Shown here in pieces: positions 33,429 through 41,315 of a stretch of 64,000 nucleotides of DNA. The position numbers were made by a program, and so were the translations under genes. The DNA comes from Actinacidiphila acididurans. Lineage in GTDB: Bacteria; Actinomycetota; Actinomycetes; Streptomycetales; Streptomycetaceae. Each line of letters begins with the position of its first letter. Position 1 is the first letter of the stretch. The notes under the pieces are model-generated. The model saw nothing but the letters and a program-made list of their open reading frames with translations. It had not been told where the DNA came from and made no database searches. The stretch spans positions 124,001-188,000 of the forward strand of contig NZ_JADKYB010000005.1 of the NCBI RefSeq assembly GCF_016918855.1, given 5' to 3'.

Positions 33429-35600
33429 ATGACCGAGATCATCGACCTTGACGACCACCGGGCCCGACGCGCCCCGGATCTGACGAAACCCGTCCCCGCC
33501 CCCGACTCCGAGCAGGCACCGCGGCCGGTCCTGGAAGGGGTCGTCATCCCCTCCGGCATCCCGGGCGCCGGCAAGGCCGCCGCGGGCCGGGCGGGGCTGC
33601 GCCACGCGGCCCGCACCGTGCGCGTGGTGGCCACCGACGACCGCACCCGGGCCGGTGTACGGCTTGCCGTGCGGCACGGCTCCTACGTGCTGGGCGGTAC
33701 CCGCATCCTGGCCAAACGCGCCTGGGACGGGCGGACCGTTGCCCGGCACGAGCGGATGATGCGCGCCGCCGAAGCCGCAGGCCAGCACGAAACCGCGCTG
33801 GAGTGGGAGCAGCGCGCCGCAGCGTTCCGCAAGGAGCGTCACCAGCGCCGCATGGACCTGCTCACGGCCCCGCAACAGATCGTCAGGTCCGCTGCGGTCG
33901 GCACCGCCGGCACCGCAGGCGGACTGCTCGGGCTGGGCATGGTGCTGGCGATCGGCGAGCACGACCCCGCACAGGTCATCGCCCCCATCGTGTTCACCAT
34001 CAACGCGATCCGCTGGGCCGTCCTCATCATCCACATGGTGTGGGGACCGGCCGTGCTGCTCGGCCCGTGGCTGGCCCTGCTCGGAGTGTGGAACACCGGC
34101 CGCAAGGGACAGGCCGCACCGAACTGGGCCCTGCCCGCGTCCGAGCAGGACTCCCGGGACATGGTCCCCGATGAGGGAGCGATCCTGGACGCGTTGCGGC
34201 ACCTGGGCATCGGCCCGCTGAACCAGGCGTTCAAGGCCGGTTGGCAGGCCCGTTGGGTGCAGCCCACCACCCGCCTCGGCAAGGGCTGGCACACACAGTT
34301 GCAGCTTCCCCTTGGTGTCACCGTTGAGATGATCAACGGCAAGAAGGACGTCCTCGCCCACAACCTGCTGCGCCTGCCCGTCGAGGTCTGGCCGACCGAA
34401 CCCCGCAACGCCCCCGGCACCCTGGACCTGTGGGTGGCCGACCAGGGCTCGCTCTCCGGTGCGGTCCCGCCGTGGCCACTGCTCACGGACGGCGCGGCGG
34501 ACTACTTCAAGGGCGTCCCGGTGGGGGTCTCCCAGCGCGGGGAACCGGTCTTCGGCAAGCTCATGGCGTCCAACTACATGGTCGGCGGCATCATGGGCTC
34601 GGGAAAGTCCTCCCTGGTCGTGGGCCTGCTGCTCGGGGCGATGCTCGACCCGCTGGTCGAGATCGACGTGTACGTCATGGCCTACAACGTCGACTACGAC
34701 CCCATGCGCGAACGCCTGCGCGTCCTGGTCAAGGGCGACGACGACGAGCAGGCCGAAGCCGCCCTGGAATCCCTGCGCGCCCTGCGGGATGAGGTCACCG
34801 AACGCGGCAAGCTCCTCGAAGCCCTGGGCGGGGACACCGTCAAGCTCACCCGCGAGCTGGCGCAGCGGGACCCGCGGATGCACCCGCGAGTGGTGGTCTA
34901 CGACGAGTGCCACGAACTGTTCGAGCACAAGAAGTACGGGGCAGAGGCCGCCGAACTGGCCGTCAAGGTCCTCAAGAAGGCCCGCAAGGTCGGCATCACC
35001 CTGATGTTCGTCACGGTCTCGCCGACCGCGTCCAGCATCCCCAAGGATGTCACCCGCAACACCTCTCACCGGGTGGCGTTCGCGGTCGGCGACCACGTCG
35101 CCAACGACGGACTGCTGGGCACCGGCAAGCACCGCGCCGGCATCACCGCCACCACCCTCAACCCCGCCGAGAACATCGGCACCGCCCTGACAGTCGGGTT
35201 CACCTCGAATGCGTTCGAGCTGGTCCGTGCCTACTACGTCCGCAAGGACGCCGACACCGACCAGGTCACCCCCGTCGTCCAGCGCGCCCTTGCGCTGCGC
35301 CAGGGCATCACCCCCGCGACCGTGGCGGGCGGGCAGGACCGGGAGCAGGCTGACCCGCTTGCCGACATCCTGACCGTGCTCCGCGATGAACCCCGGGCGC
35401 GCACGACCGAGGTGTTGCAGCGGCTCGCCGAGCACAACCCCGCCGCCTACCGCGACTGGGGCCCCCGCGACCTCAAGCGGATCCTGGCCGAAGCAGGCGC
35501 CGAGGCACCCCTGCGCGACGGGTACGCGGTCGTCTCCCGCGACCACGTCCGCGACGCCATCAACAACCGCCACACCACCCCGGACGACAACGCAGAGTGA
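33429..35600 (+). CDS. FtsK/TraB-type DNA translocase (conjugal transfer)
   Basis: In AICEs and Streptomyces plasmids this single protein moves double-stranded DNA between hyphae. The 723-residue product has a cytoplasmic N-part, two or three membrane helices (about residues 155-220), then an FtsK-like motor. Walker A is GGIMGSGKSS (about 385) and Walker B is VVVYDECHELF (about 488), followed by LMFVTVSPTASSIPKDVTRNT, an FtsK-family sensor region. The C-terminal 80 residues (ILTVLRDEPRARTTEVLQRLAEHNPAAYRDWGPRDLKRIL) look like the winged-helix gamma domain that reads short DNA repeats. Such repeats lie directly behind the gene. Confidence 0.9.
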   Translation: MTEIIDLDDHRARRAPDLTKPVPAPDSEQAPRPVLEGVVIPSGIPGAGKAAAGRAGLRHAARTVRVVATDDRTRAGVRLAVRHGSYVLGGTRILAKRAWDGRTVARHERMMRAAEAAGQHETALEWEQRAAAFRKERHQRRMDLLTAPQQIVRSAAVGTAGTAGGLLGLGMVLAIGEHDPAQVIAPIVFTINAIRWAVLIIHMVWGPAVLLGPWLALLGVWNTGRKGQAAPNWALPASEQDSRDMVPDEGAILDALRHLGIGPLNQAFKAGWQARWVQPTTRLGKGWHTQLQLPLGVTVEMINGKKDVLAHNLLRLPVEVWPTEPRNAPGTLDLWVADQGSLSGAVPPWPLLTDGAADYFKGVPVGVSQRGEPVFGKLMASNYMVGGIMGSGKSSLVVGLLLGAMLDPLVEIDVYVMAYNVDYDPMRERLRVLVKGDDDEQAEAALESLRALRDEVTERGKLLEALGGDTVKLTRELAQRDPRMHPRVVVYDECHELFEHKKYGAEAAELAVKVLKKARKVGITLMFVTVSPTASSIPKDVTRNTSHRVAFAVGDHVANDGLLGTGKHRAGITATTLNPAENIGTALTVGFTSNAFELVRAYYVRKDADTDQVTPVVQRALALRQGITPATVAGGQDREQADPLADILTVLRDEPRARTTEVLQRLAEHNPAAYRDWGPRDLKRILAEAGAEAPLRDGYAVVSRDHVRDAINNRHTTPDDNAE

Positions 35601-35702
35601 CAGTGGGGCATGGGGTGGTCAGTGGAGTTCCACTGACCACCCCACTGAGCCCACCCCACTGGCCTTGACGTGCCACAACGGCACCCCAGTGGGGCAGTGG
35701 AG
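35601..35702. promoter_or_regulatory. Candidate clt (transfer locus): CCCCACTG octamers and a 16-bp inverted repeat
   Basis: Octamers CCCCACTG occur at 35640-35647 and 35654-35661, and their complement CAGTGGGG at 35601-35608 and 35687-35694; near-copies CAGTGGAG are at 35620 and 35695. TGGGGTGGTCAGTGGA (35611-35626) pairs exactly with 35629-35644. TraB proteins of Streptomyces plasmids recognise clusters of 8-bp repeats next to their gene; this fits in size and place. Confidence 0.55.
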
Positions 35703-35812
35703 CACCCCGCCACGACCTGCGGAAACCCCCGAAAACACGGGTCCCGATGGGTGACCCCTGCCCCACTCCCTGTACGGACAGTGACGAATCTTCCGTTGGG
35801 AGCACACCGCAC

Positions 35813-36670
35813 ATGGACCACCCCACGACAACCACCACCGCCCCTGCCGAACCGCTGAAGTCCTTTAGCTTCGGCGGGGGCTGGCAGTCCATGGCTGCTC
35901 TCGTGCTGGCCGCGCGAGGTGAGCTGGACTACCGCACTTTCGTCATGGCCAACGTCGGCGACGACTCCGAGAACCCCGCCACCCTCACCTACCTGAACCG
36001 CTACGCCATCCCCTACGCGCAGGCGCACGGCCTGGAACTGGTCGTGGTCGATCGCGTGATGAAGCGGACCAAGGAAACCCGCACCCTGCTGCAAGACCTG
36101 ACTCGTCCGGGCGGGATGTCGGTGAAGATCCCGGTGCGGATGTCCAACGGGGCCCCCGGCACCCGCTCGTGCACCGCACAGTTCAAAATCAAGGTCGTCG
36201 GCGACGAACTCCGACGCCGCGGCGCCACCGCCGACCACCCCGCAACCGTCGGGATCGGCATCACCCTGGACGAGATCGCCCGGGCCAACCCCAGCAAGCA
36301 CGAACCGTACGAGCGGCTGGAATACCCCCTGCTGGAACGCGGCATCCGCCGCGCCGACTGCCCCCGCATCATCCGCACCGCCGGCCTCCCAATCCCGCCC
36401 AAGTCGAGCTGCTGGTTCTGCCCGCTCCGCCGCGCCGAGAGCTGGCAGGAGATGCGGCGTGCCGAACCGGAGCTGTTCGAGCGCGCCTGCGCGCTGGAGG
36501 ACGAGCTGAACCGCCGCCGCGACGCGCACGGAAAGAAAGACCACGTCTACCTCACCCGCTACGGCAAACCCCTCCGCCAAGCCATCGCAGAAGGCGTCGA
36601 CGCCCTGTTCGACCTCGAAGACCTCGACGACGTCGACAACGGCTGCGACTCCGGCTGGTGCTGGACCTGA
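35813..36670 (+). CDS. PAPS-reductase-like ATP-pyrophosphatase family protein
   Basis: The 285-residue product opens with FSFGGGWQSMAALVLA, a variant of the SGGxDS PP-loop of PAPS reductase/DndC-type enzymes. It has YRTFVMANVGDDSENPATLTYL and conserved cysteines RSCTAQFKIKVV, ADCPRI and SSCWFCPLRRAESW that could hold a metal or Fe-S site. It is unlike the sulfate-assimilation enzyme, and no cys genes are near. Relatives occur in phages and mobile elements, where such folds serve nucleobase or DNA modification; the role here is open. GGGAG lies upstream of ATG 35813. Confidence 0.75.
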   Translation: MDHPTTTTTAPAEPLKSFSFGGGWQSMAALVLAARGELDYRTFVMANVGDDSENPATLTYLNRYAIPYAQAHGLELVVVDRVMKRTKETRTLLQDLTRPGGMSVKIPVRMSNGAPGTRSCTAQFKIKVVGDELRRRGATADHPATVGIGITLDEIARANPSKHEPYERLEYPLLERGIRRADCPRIIRTAGLPIPPKSSCWFCPLRRAESWQEMRRAEPELFERACALEDELNRRRDAHGKKDHVYLTRYGKPLRQAIAEGVDALFDLEDLDDVDNGCDSGWCWT

Positions 36671-36677
36671 CCTCGCC

Positions 36678-36720
36678 CGGGACGGCCGCCCGCTCTCGCC
36701 AAAGATGCGCGGCCGTCCCG
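36678..36720 (+). terminator. Intergenic hairpin before the prim-pol gene
   Basis: CGGGACGGCCGC (36678-36689) pairs exactly with GCGGCCGTCCCG (36709-36720), a 12-bp stem like the other spacer hairpins of the element. Confidence 0.6.
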
Positions 36721-36758
36721 GCACCCCAGAACCCATCAACGGAACTGGAGACCCCAGC

Positions 36759-37616
36759 ATGACCTATTCGGCGATCCGCGGCATGAGCGAGCATCTGCAT
36801 GCCGCCTTGCGTCTGGCGGCCGAGGCCGTGCCCGTCCTGCCGCTGCGCAAGGGCAAGGTGCCCTTCGGGAACTGCCCCGCTTGCGCGCGCAACGTGTGCG
36901 GTGGGCGGCCGAACATGAAGACCCCCGGGCCCTGCGTCTGCCCGCGCCCGTGCCACGGCTGGGCCGCCGCCACCACCGACCCCCACGTCATCGACTCACC
37001 CGCCTGGGCGCAGGCGTGGCGCGACGCGGCGGCGGTCGCCTACCACCCCGGCGGCGCCGGCCTGACCGTCGTGGATCTCGACCACGCCGAAGCCATCGCG
37101 TGGGCCCGTGCGACCCTGCCCGCCACCCGCACCGTGCCGACGACCCGGGGTCAGCACTGGATCTACCGCGGGGCGATGCCCTCCGCCAACGCGGTACGGC
37201 CCGGTGTGGACATCAAATCGACCATGGCCTACGCCCGGTGGCTCGGGCCCGGCACCGGCACCGTCACGGCCCTGCCGGGGGCTGTGCGCGCCCTGGCCGT
37301 GAAAGACCCCGCCCCGATCCGGCCGGTGGGCGCGGGCGTGCCCGCGCCCACCGGGGGCGGCCCGTGTCGTCACCGCACGCCCGCCTATCTGGAGCGGGGC
37401 ATCACGATGGCCGAGCAGCGCATCACGGCCGCGTCCAGTGGGGTGCACGCCACCGTCTACGCGACCTTCCTGGCGGTGCTGTCCGCGCACGGCCGGTGCG
37501 GCTGCCTCACGGACGCCCACGTGGCGCGGCTGTTCGCCACCGCGCAGGCCAAGGGCGAAACCGCCCGGCACTGCGCCGACGCTTGGACCAACGCGCGTGC
37601 CCGGTTGGGGATGTGA
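36759..37616 (+). CDS. Bifunctional DNA primase/polymerase (prim-pol) replication protein
   Basis: The 285-residue product shows the archaeo-eukaryotic prim-pol motifs: the metal pair in GGAGLTVVDLDHAEAI, TTRGQHWIYRG (G-x-H motif) and the third motif in VRPGVDIKSTMAYARWLGPGT. The N-terminal part has the Cys cluster CPACARNVC...CVCPRPCHGWAAATTDP common in AICE prim-pols. A helical C-terminus follows. GGAG precedes ATG 36759. It overlaps the helicase gene by 4 bp, and together they should initiate replication of the excised circle. Confidence 0.87.
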   Translation: MTYSAIRGMSEHLHAALRLAAEAVPVLPLRKGKVPFGNCPACARNVCGGRPNMKTPGPCVCPRPCHGWAAATTDPHVIDSPAWAQAWRDAAAVAYHPGGAGLTVVDLDHAEAIAWARATLPATRTVPTTRGQHWIYRGAMPSANAVRPGVDIKSTMAYARWLGPGTGTVTALPGAVRALAVKDPAPIRPVGAGVPAPTGGGPCRHRTPAYLERGITMAEQRITAASSGVHATVYATFLAVLSAHGRCGCLTDAHVARLFATAQAKGETARHCADAWTNARARLGM

Positions 37617-39094
37617 CCGTGTCCGACGACGAGAAGAATCCCGCTCGCGAGGTCATCGCCGACTACGCCCGGGAGCACTTCCGGTACTTCCGCACCGCTG
37701 ACGGGACCGTATATGCGCAGAAGAACGGCCACCCCGTGGCCCGGCCGATCCGCTCGCAGGGAACCACCGGCAGCCACCGGCAGGAACTCATGGTCGGCCT
37801 GTTCCGCGACGGGTACGGCGTCTTCAACGGCACCGCGCTGAAAGAGGCGCTGGACCTGATCGAAGCCCTCGCGCTGTCCGAGGACGTGCAGCCGGTCCAC
37901 ATCCGCGTGGCCCCCGGATTCGACGGGGCGACATGGCTGGACCTGGGCCGCAACGACGGACAGTCGGTCCGCATCCACCCCGAAGGATGGGACATCCTCA
38001 CCCCCGACCCCCGCGAAGTCTGCTGGCGCCGCACGCAGCTCACCGGGGAACTCCCCCTGCCCGCCAAGGACACCGACGGTAAGGGCATCGATCTGCTGCT
38101 GAGGCTGTGCAACTTCGCCACCGCTCAGACCGAGTGCCTGGCCATCGCCTGGCTGATCGGCTGCCTCGAACCCTCCGTCCCGGTGCCCGCGCCGTTCCTC
38201 ACCGGCCCGCAGGGCGCGGGCAAGTCCACCGGCGGACGGATGCTGATTCGGATCATCGAGGGCATGAGCGGGGACCTGCGCCGGGCCCCGAAGGACGAGG
38301 AGAACCTGATCGCCGCTGTCGCCGCCGGCTGGGTCACCGCCCTGGACAACCTCTCCCACATGACCCCGGACCTGTCCGATGCGATGTGCTGCATCGTCAC
38401 AGGTGCGGAGAACGTCAAGCGGGCCCTGTTCACCGACGGGGACGTCTTCCGCGCCCGCTACCGCCGGCCGCTGCTCTTGACCGGGATCGACGTGGGTGTC
38501 ATCCGCCCGGACCTGGCCGAACGGCTCCTGCCCCTGCGGCTGGAACGCCCCCGCGTCCGCCGCACCGAGGCGGAACTGTGGGCGGAGTACGCGGAGGTAC
38601 TGCCCGTCGTCCTCGGCTCGCTACTGGATCTCACGGTCGAGGTTCGCGCGGTCGCCGCGGAGACTCCCACCGATCTGCGGATGGCGGACTTCGCCCACCT
38701 GTGCGCCCAGCTCGACGCGGCCACCGGCCTCGGGGCGCTGGGCGCCTACCGGGCCAGTCTGGACGACCTCAACGACGACGTGATCGAGGGAGACCTCCTC
38801 GCACAGACCGTCCTGCGCCATGCCGAGACCATCGCCCCCGGCACCGAGCAGCGGATGACCTCCACCGACTGGCTGCACTGCCTCAGCCGCCTCTACGCCG
38901 GCGACGAACTGCGCTCCCTGCCCAAAGGCTGGCCCACCACCGGCAAAGTCCTCTCCGACCGCCTCAAACGCCTCCAGCCCACCCTCGCCGCCCGCGGAGT
39001 CCTCATCGACACCGGCCGCACCTTCGAAGGCCGCTACCTCGAAATCGCACGCCCCGCCGCGCCTCCCCCACCCGAGCAACAGCGGGCGTTCTGA
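37613..39094 (+). CDS. Replicative helicase-like P-loop ATPase
   Basis: The 493-residue product has Walker A GPQGAGKSTGGRML near residue 200, Walker B-like WVTALDNLSHM and a sensor-like RYRRPLLLTGIDVG, followed by ERLLPLRLERP, as in superfamily 3/D5-type helicases of phages and AICEs. The first 130 residues (DYAREHFRYFRTADGTVYAQKNGHPVARPI) form a separate domain seen in such Rep partners. GTG 37613 overlaps the prim-pol stop. A strong terminator follows the stop and then an iteron array. Confidence 0.83.
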   Translation: MTVSDDEKNPAREVIADYAREHFRYFRTADGTVYAQKNGHPVARPIRSQGTTGSHRQELMVGLFRDGYGVFNGTALKEALDLIEALALSEDVQPVHIRVAPGFDGATWLDLGRNDGQSVRIHPEGWDILTPDPREVCWRRTQLTGELPLPAKDTDGKGIDLLLRLCNFATAQTECLAIAWLIGCLEPSVPVPAPFLTGPQGAGKSTGGRMLIRIIEGMSGDLRRAPKDEENLIAAVAAGWVTALDNLSHMTPDLSDAMCCIVTGAENVKRALFTDGDVFRARYRRPLLLTGIDVGVIRPDLAERLLPLRLERPRVRRTEAELWAEYAEVLPVVLGSLLDLTVEVRAVAAETPTDLRMADFAHLCAQLDAATGLGALGAYRASLDDLNDDVIEGDLLAQTVLRHAETIAPGTEQRMTSTDWLHCLSRLYAGDELRSLPKGWPTTGKVLSDRLKRLQPTLAARGVLIDTGRTFEGRYLEIARPAAPPPPEQQRAF

Positions 39095-39117
39095 CCGGCA
39101 CTGCCGGCACGCGGACA

Positions 39118-39164
39118 AGCAAGAAGAGCACCACCCGCGCTGCGCCCAGGGTGCTCTTCTTGCT
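39118..39164 (+). terminator. Terminator after the replication genes
   Basis: AGCAAGAAGAGCACC (39118-39132) pairs exactly with GGTGCTCTTCTTGCT (39150-39164), a 15-bp stem 24 bp past the helicase stop. It closes the long rightward operon. Confidence 0.75.
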
Positions 39165-39276
39165 GTTCGGCCCATGGGCCGCCTGAAGGTCGCGCCGCGC
39201 AGCGGCTCCTTCTTCACGCCGTAAGGCGCACCCAACGACAACAGCACCCCCTCTTTTGTCCTAAGAGGGAAGACGC

Positions 39277-39494
39277 TGCGTCATGTGCGTCATACGGGCC
39301 GAAAAACCGCCTCCCACCTGCGGCAAAGACCATGACGCAGACGACGGACCCTGCGTCATCCTGCGTCATGTGCGTCATGTGCTGCGTCACGTCATGACGC
39401 AGCCCATGACGCAGGGATGACGCACCCCCTCACCGCTGCGTCATGCAAACCCGCAGGTCAAAAGCCCGCATGACGCACATGACGCAATGACGCA
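39277..39494. repeat. Iteron array: 14 copies of TGCGTCAT in both orientations, candidate origin
   Basis: TGCGTCAT is at 39277, 39286, 39352, 39362, 39371 and 39437, with TGCGTCAC at 39383. The complement ATGACGCA is at 39332, 39394, 39406, 39417, 39470, 39479 and 39487. That makes 14 octamers in 218 bp, several 8-12 bp apart. The array lies between rep and xis, with no gene in 39095-39580. It is probably the origin bound by the replication proteins; Xis binding is the alternative. Confidence 0.75.
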
Positions 39495-39580
39495 GAAATC
39501 CGAACCTCGGACAGACGCGAGCTTCGAAGCCGCGTCCCCATTCGACTCAGCGCAATGTACTGCGACCTTGCGGAGGACAA

Positions 39581-39820
39581 GTGAGCGCACGCGCCCCTGT
39601 CCACAACGACCCCCGCGCCACCCTCCGCGGTGGCCTTCCGGACCGCTACCTCACCCCGGACGACCTCGCCGAGATGTTCGGCGTGCCCAAAGAGACCGTC
39701 TACGCCTGGCGCAAGAAGCGCACCGGCCCGCCCGGATTCCGCGTCGGCAAGCACCTGCGCTACGACCCCGCCGCCGTGCACGCCTGGGCAGCACAGCAGA
39801 TGGCCAACGAAGCAGCCTGA
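39581..39820 (+). CDS. xis: Excisionase (helix-turn-helix 17 / MerR-like)
   Basis: The 79-residue product centres on YLTPDDLAEMFGVPKETVYAWRKKRTGPPGFRVGKHLRYDPAAVHAWAAQQ, a standard AICE/phage excisionase helix-turn-helix with wing. GGAGG stands 5 bases ahead of GTG 39581. It is directly upstream of int, as in pSAM2-like elements, and should bend att DNA to favour excision. Confidence 0.9.
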   Translation: MSARAPVHNDPRATLRGGLPDRYLTPDDLAEMFGVPKETVYAWRKKRTGPPGFRVGKHLRYDPAAVHAWAAQQMANEAA

Positions 39821-39840
39821 CCCCACCCCCGAACCGCCCA

Positions 39841-39876
39841 GCGGCCCGTGGCGAGCACCCGCCCGCCACGGGCCGC
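39841..39876 (+). terminator. Hairpin between xis and int
   Basis: GCGGCCCGTGGCG (39841-39853) pairs exactly with CGCCACGGGCCGC (39864-39876), 13 bp. It ends 11 bp before the int ribosome binding site and may damp int expression from the xis promoter. Confidence 0.6.
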
Positions 39877-39903
39877 ACCCGTTCCGCAAGGAGATCCCAC
39901 TCA

Positions 39904-41169
39904 GTGGCAGGCCACATCCAAGACCGCTGGTACAAGACCGAAACCGGCCCGGATGACAAACCCCGCCGCGTCAAAACCGATCGCTACGGCAGCGGCATGC
40001 GCTACCGGGCCCGCTACATCGGCCCGGACGGCACCGAGAAGTCAAAGAGCTTCCCCGACCGTCAACGGCGACTCGCCGAGCAGTGGCTCGCACAGACCGA
40101 GACCGACATGATGCGGGGCCAGTACGTTGACCCCAAAGCCGCGCGCACGACTTTCCGGCAGTACGCCGCACGCTGGGTGAAGTCGCACACCGGCGAAATC
40201 AACAGCCGTGAGGCTGCCGAGCGTCGGTTGCGGCTGCATGCCTACCCCCACATCGGGTCCCGTCCGCTCGGGTCCTTCAAGCCGGAACACATCCGCGCCT
40301 GGATCAGCGAACTTGAGAAAACGGTGCCCGCGGAATCGCATCGCCGCATCATCGTGGGCACGGTCTCGGCTGCGATGAGCGCTGCTGTCGATGACGGGCT
40401 GATCTCGAAAAACCCGTGCCAGGCACGTACCGTGCAACTGCCAAAACCGGGAAAGCCGCGCGTCATCCCCTGGACAGCCGCACAAGTCTTCGCGGTGCGC
40501 AAGGCTCTGCCGGCACGCATGCAAGCGACCGTTGACCCCGGAGCAGGGTGCGGACTTCGACAGGGCGAGGTCTTCGGTTTGTCGCTTGACGAGGTTGATT
40601 TCGCGGGAGGCTGGGTGACCGTGAACCACCAACTCAAGCGCGTACGGGGAAAGCACGTCTTCGCGCTTCCCAAGGGCGGAAAAGTGCGTGACGTACCGCT
40701 CCCGCCTGCGGTCGCCGCTGCTCTCCGCGCTCACTCGGAGGAATTCCCTCCCGTGGAGATCACTCTCCCATGGCGTACTCCAGACGGGCCGCCGGTGACG
40801 AAGCAGCTCATCTTCACCGGCAGCAGCGGCGAGCACATTCGGGCAAGCTACTTCAACGACTTCATGTGGAAGCCTGCCCTATCGGTCGCTGGAGTCATCC
40901 CCGAAGCCGAGCAGGGTGAACGCTACGCGGCGGCACGTGAGCACGGTATGCACGCTCTGAGGCACTTCTATGCCTCGGTCCTGCTGGACGCTGGCGAGAA
41001 CATCCGGGCCCTGAGTCAGTACCTCGGGCACGCCGATCCGGGGTTCACCTTGCGGACGTATACGCACCTGATGCCGAGCAGCGAGGGGCGGACCCGGCGG
41101 GCTGTCGAGAGCGTGTATCTGGCGTCAACGACTCAAGATCACGGCCCACAGACGGCCCAAGCAGCGTAG
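39904..41169 (+). CDS. int: Tyrosine-recombinase integrase
   Basis: The 421-residue product has an N-terminal arm-binding region (residues 1-80), a SAM-like core-binding domain (about 80-175) and a catalytic domain with Arg219 (GCGLRQGE), Lys in ALPKGGK, His350 and Arg353 (HALRH), His376 (LGHADPG) and the nucleophile Tyr386 (LRTYTHL). All catalytic residues are present. AAGGAG (39888-39893) precedes GTG 39904. It lies next to attR and should recombine the 85-bp pmt site. Confidence 0.95.
   Translation: MAGHIQDRWYKTETGPDDKPRRVKTDRYGSGMRYRARYIGPDGTEKSKSFPDRQRRLAEQWLAQTETDMMRGQYVDPKAARTTFRQYAARWVKSHTGEINSREAAERRLRLHAYPHIGSRPLGSFKPEHIRAWISELEKTVPAESHRRIIVGTVSAAMSAAVDDGLISKNPCQARTVQLPKPGKPRVIPWTAAQVFAVRKALPARMQATVDPGAGCGLRQGEVFGLSLDEVDFAGGWVTVNHQLKRVRGKHVFALPKGGKVRDVPLPPAVAAALRAHSEEFPPVEITLPWRTPDGPPVTKQLIFTGSSGEHIRASYFNDFMWKPALSVAGVIPEAEQGERYAAAREHGMHALRHFYASVLLDAGENIRALSQYLGHADPGFTLRTYTHLMPSSEGRTRRAVESVYLASTTQDHGPQTAQAA
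41141..41158 (+). repeat. Candidate arm-type recombinase site, right copy
   Basis: The 18-mer ACGGCCCACAGACGGCCC matches 24490-24507 exactly, in the same orientation. It lies inside the 3' end of int, about 73 bp before the attR core. Confidence 0.55.
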
Positions 41170-41194
41170 CTGCGGCAACGCAGGGGCCATACGT

Positions 41195-41224
41195 GCAGGC
41201 CGGGGCCCCACAGCCCCGGCCTGC
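41195..41224 (+). terminator. Terminator after int
   Basis: GCAGGCCGGGGC (41195-41206) pairs exactly with GCCCCGGCCTGC (41213-41224) across a 6-base loop. It ends 6 bp before the attR core and would stop int transcripts from leaving the element. Confidence 0.75.
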
Positions 41225-41230
41225 CTAAAC

Positions 41231-41315
41231 TTCATCTATTTCTTCCCGATCTACACCGGCATGACCATCCCCTACTCGGGCTGGCAGGCCCGCATGTGGT
41301 TCGACTCCTGGATCT
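41231..41315 (+). repeat. attR: 85-bp copy of the pmt 3' end
   Basis: Identical to 24305-24389 and followed by the original host stop TAG. It is a promoterless remnant of pmt encoding only the last 28 residues. The sequence to its right (41316-41540) is the former pmt downstream region and the promoter of the epimerase gene. Confidence 0.95.

Larger units (their letters stand above)
24305..41315. mobile_element. Integrated AICE (integrative and conjugative element) in pmt
   Basis: A complete element lies between identical 85-bp repeats, 16,926 bp from repeat to repeat. It has the AICE set: tyrosine integrase next to one end, Xis, a prim-pol/helicase replication pair, an FtsK/TraB-type double-strand DNA translocase, small spread-type membrane proteins, and NUDIX and XRE regulators. 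No type IV secretion genes are present, as expected for AICEs. All transfer and replication genes run rightward. The left cargo genes use AT-richer codons than anything else here. All core genes look intact, so the element may be mobile. Confidence 0.93.

Noticed and set aside
31920-35573. 1217-residue open frame on the minus strand through the AICE transfer genes
   Set aside because: It is antisense to the translocase and small genes, rich in His/Gly/Val/Asp as expected for a GC-rich shadow frame, and has no ribosome binding site or domain.
39277-39494. CRISPR array
   Set aside because: The repeats are 8 bp, in both orientations and irregularly spaced, without spacers or cas genes.
41231-41315. 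pmt pseudogene
   Set aside because: It is only the attR copy of the recombination site, created by integration, not a decayed gene.
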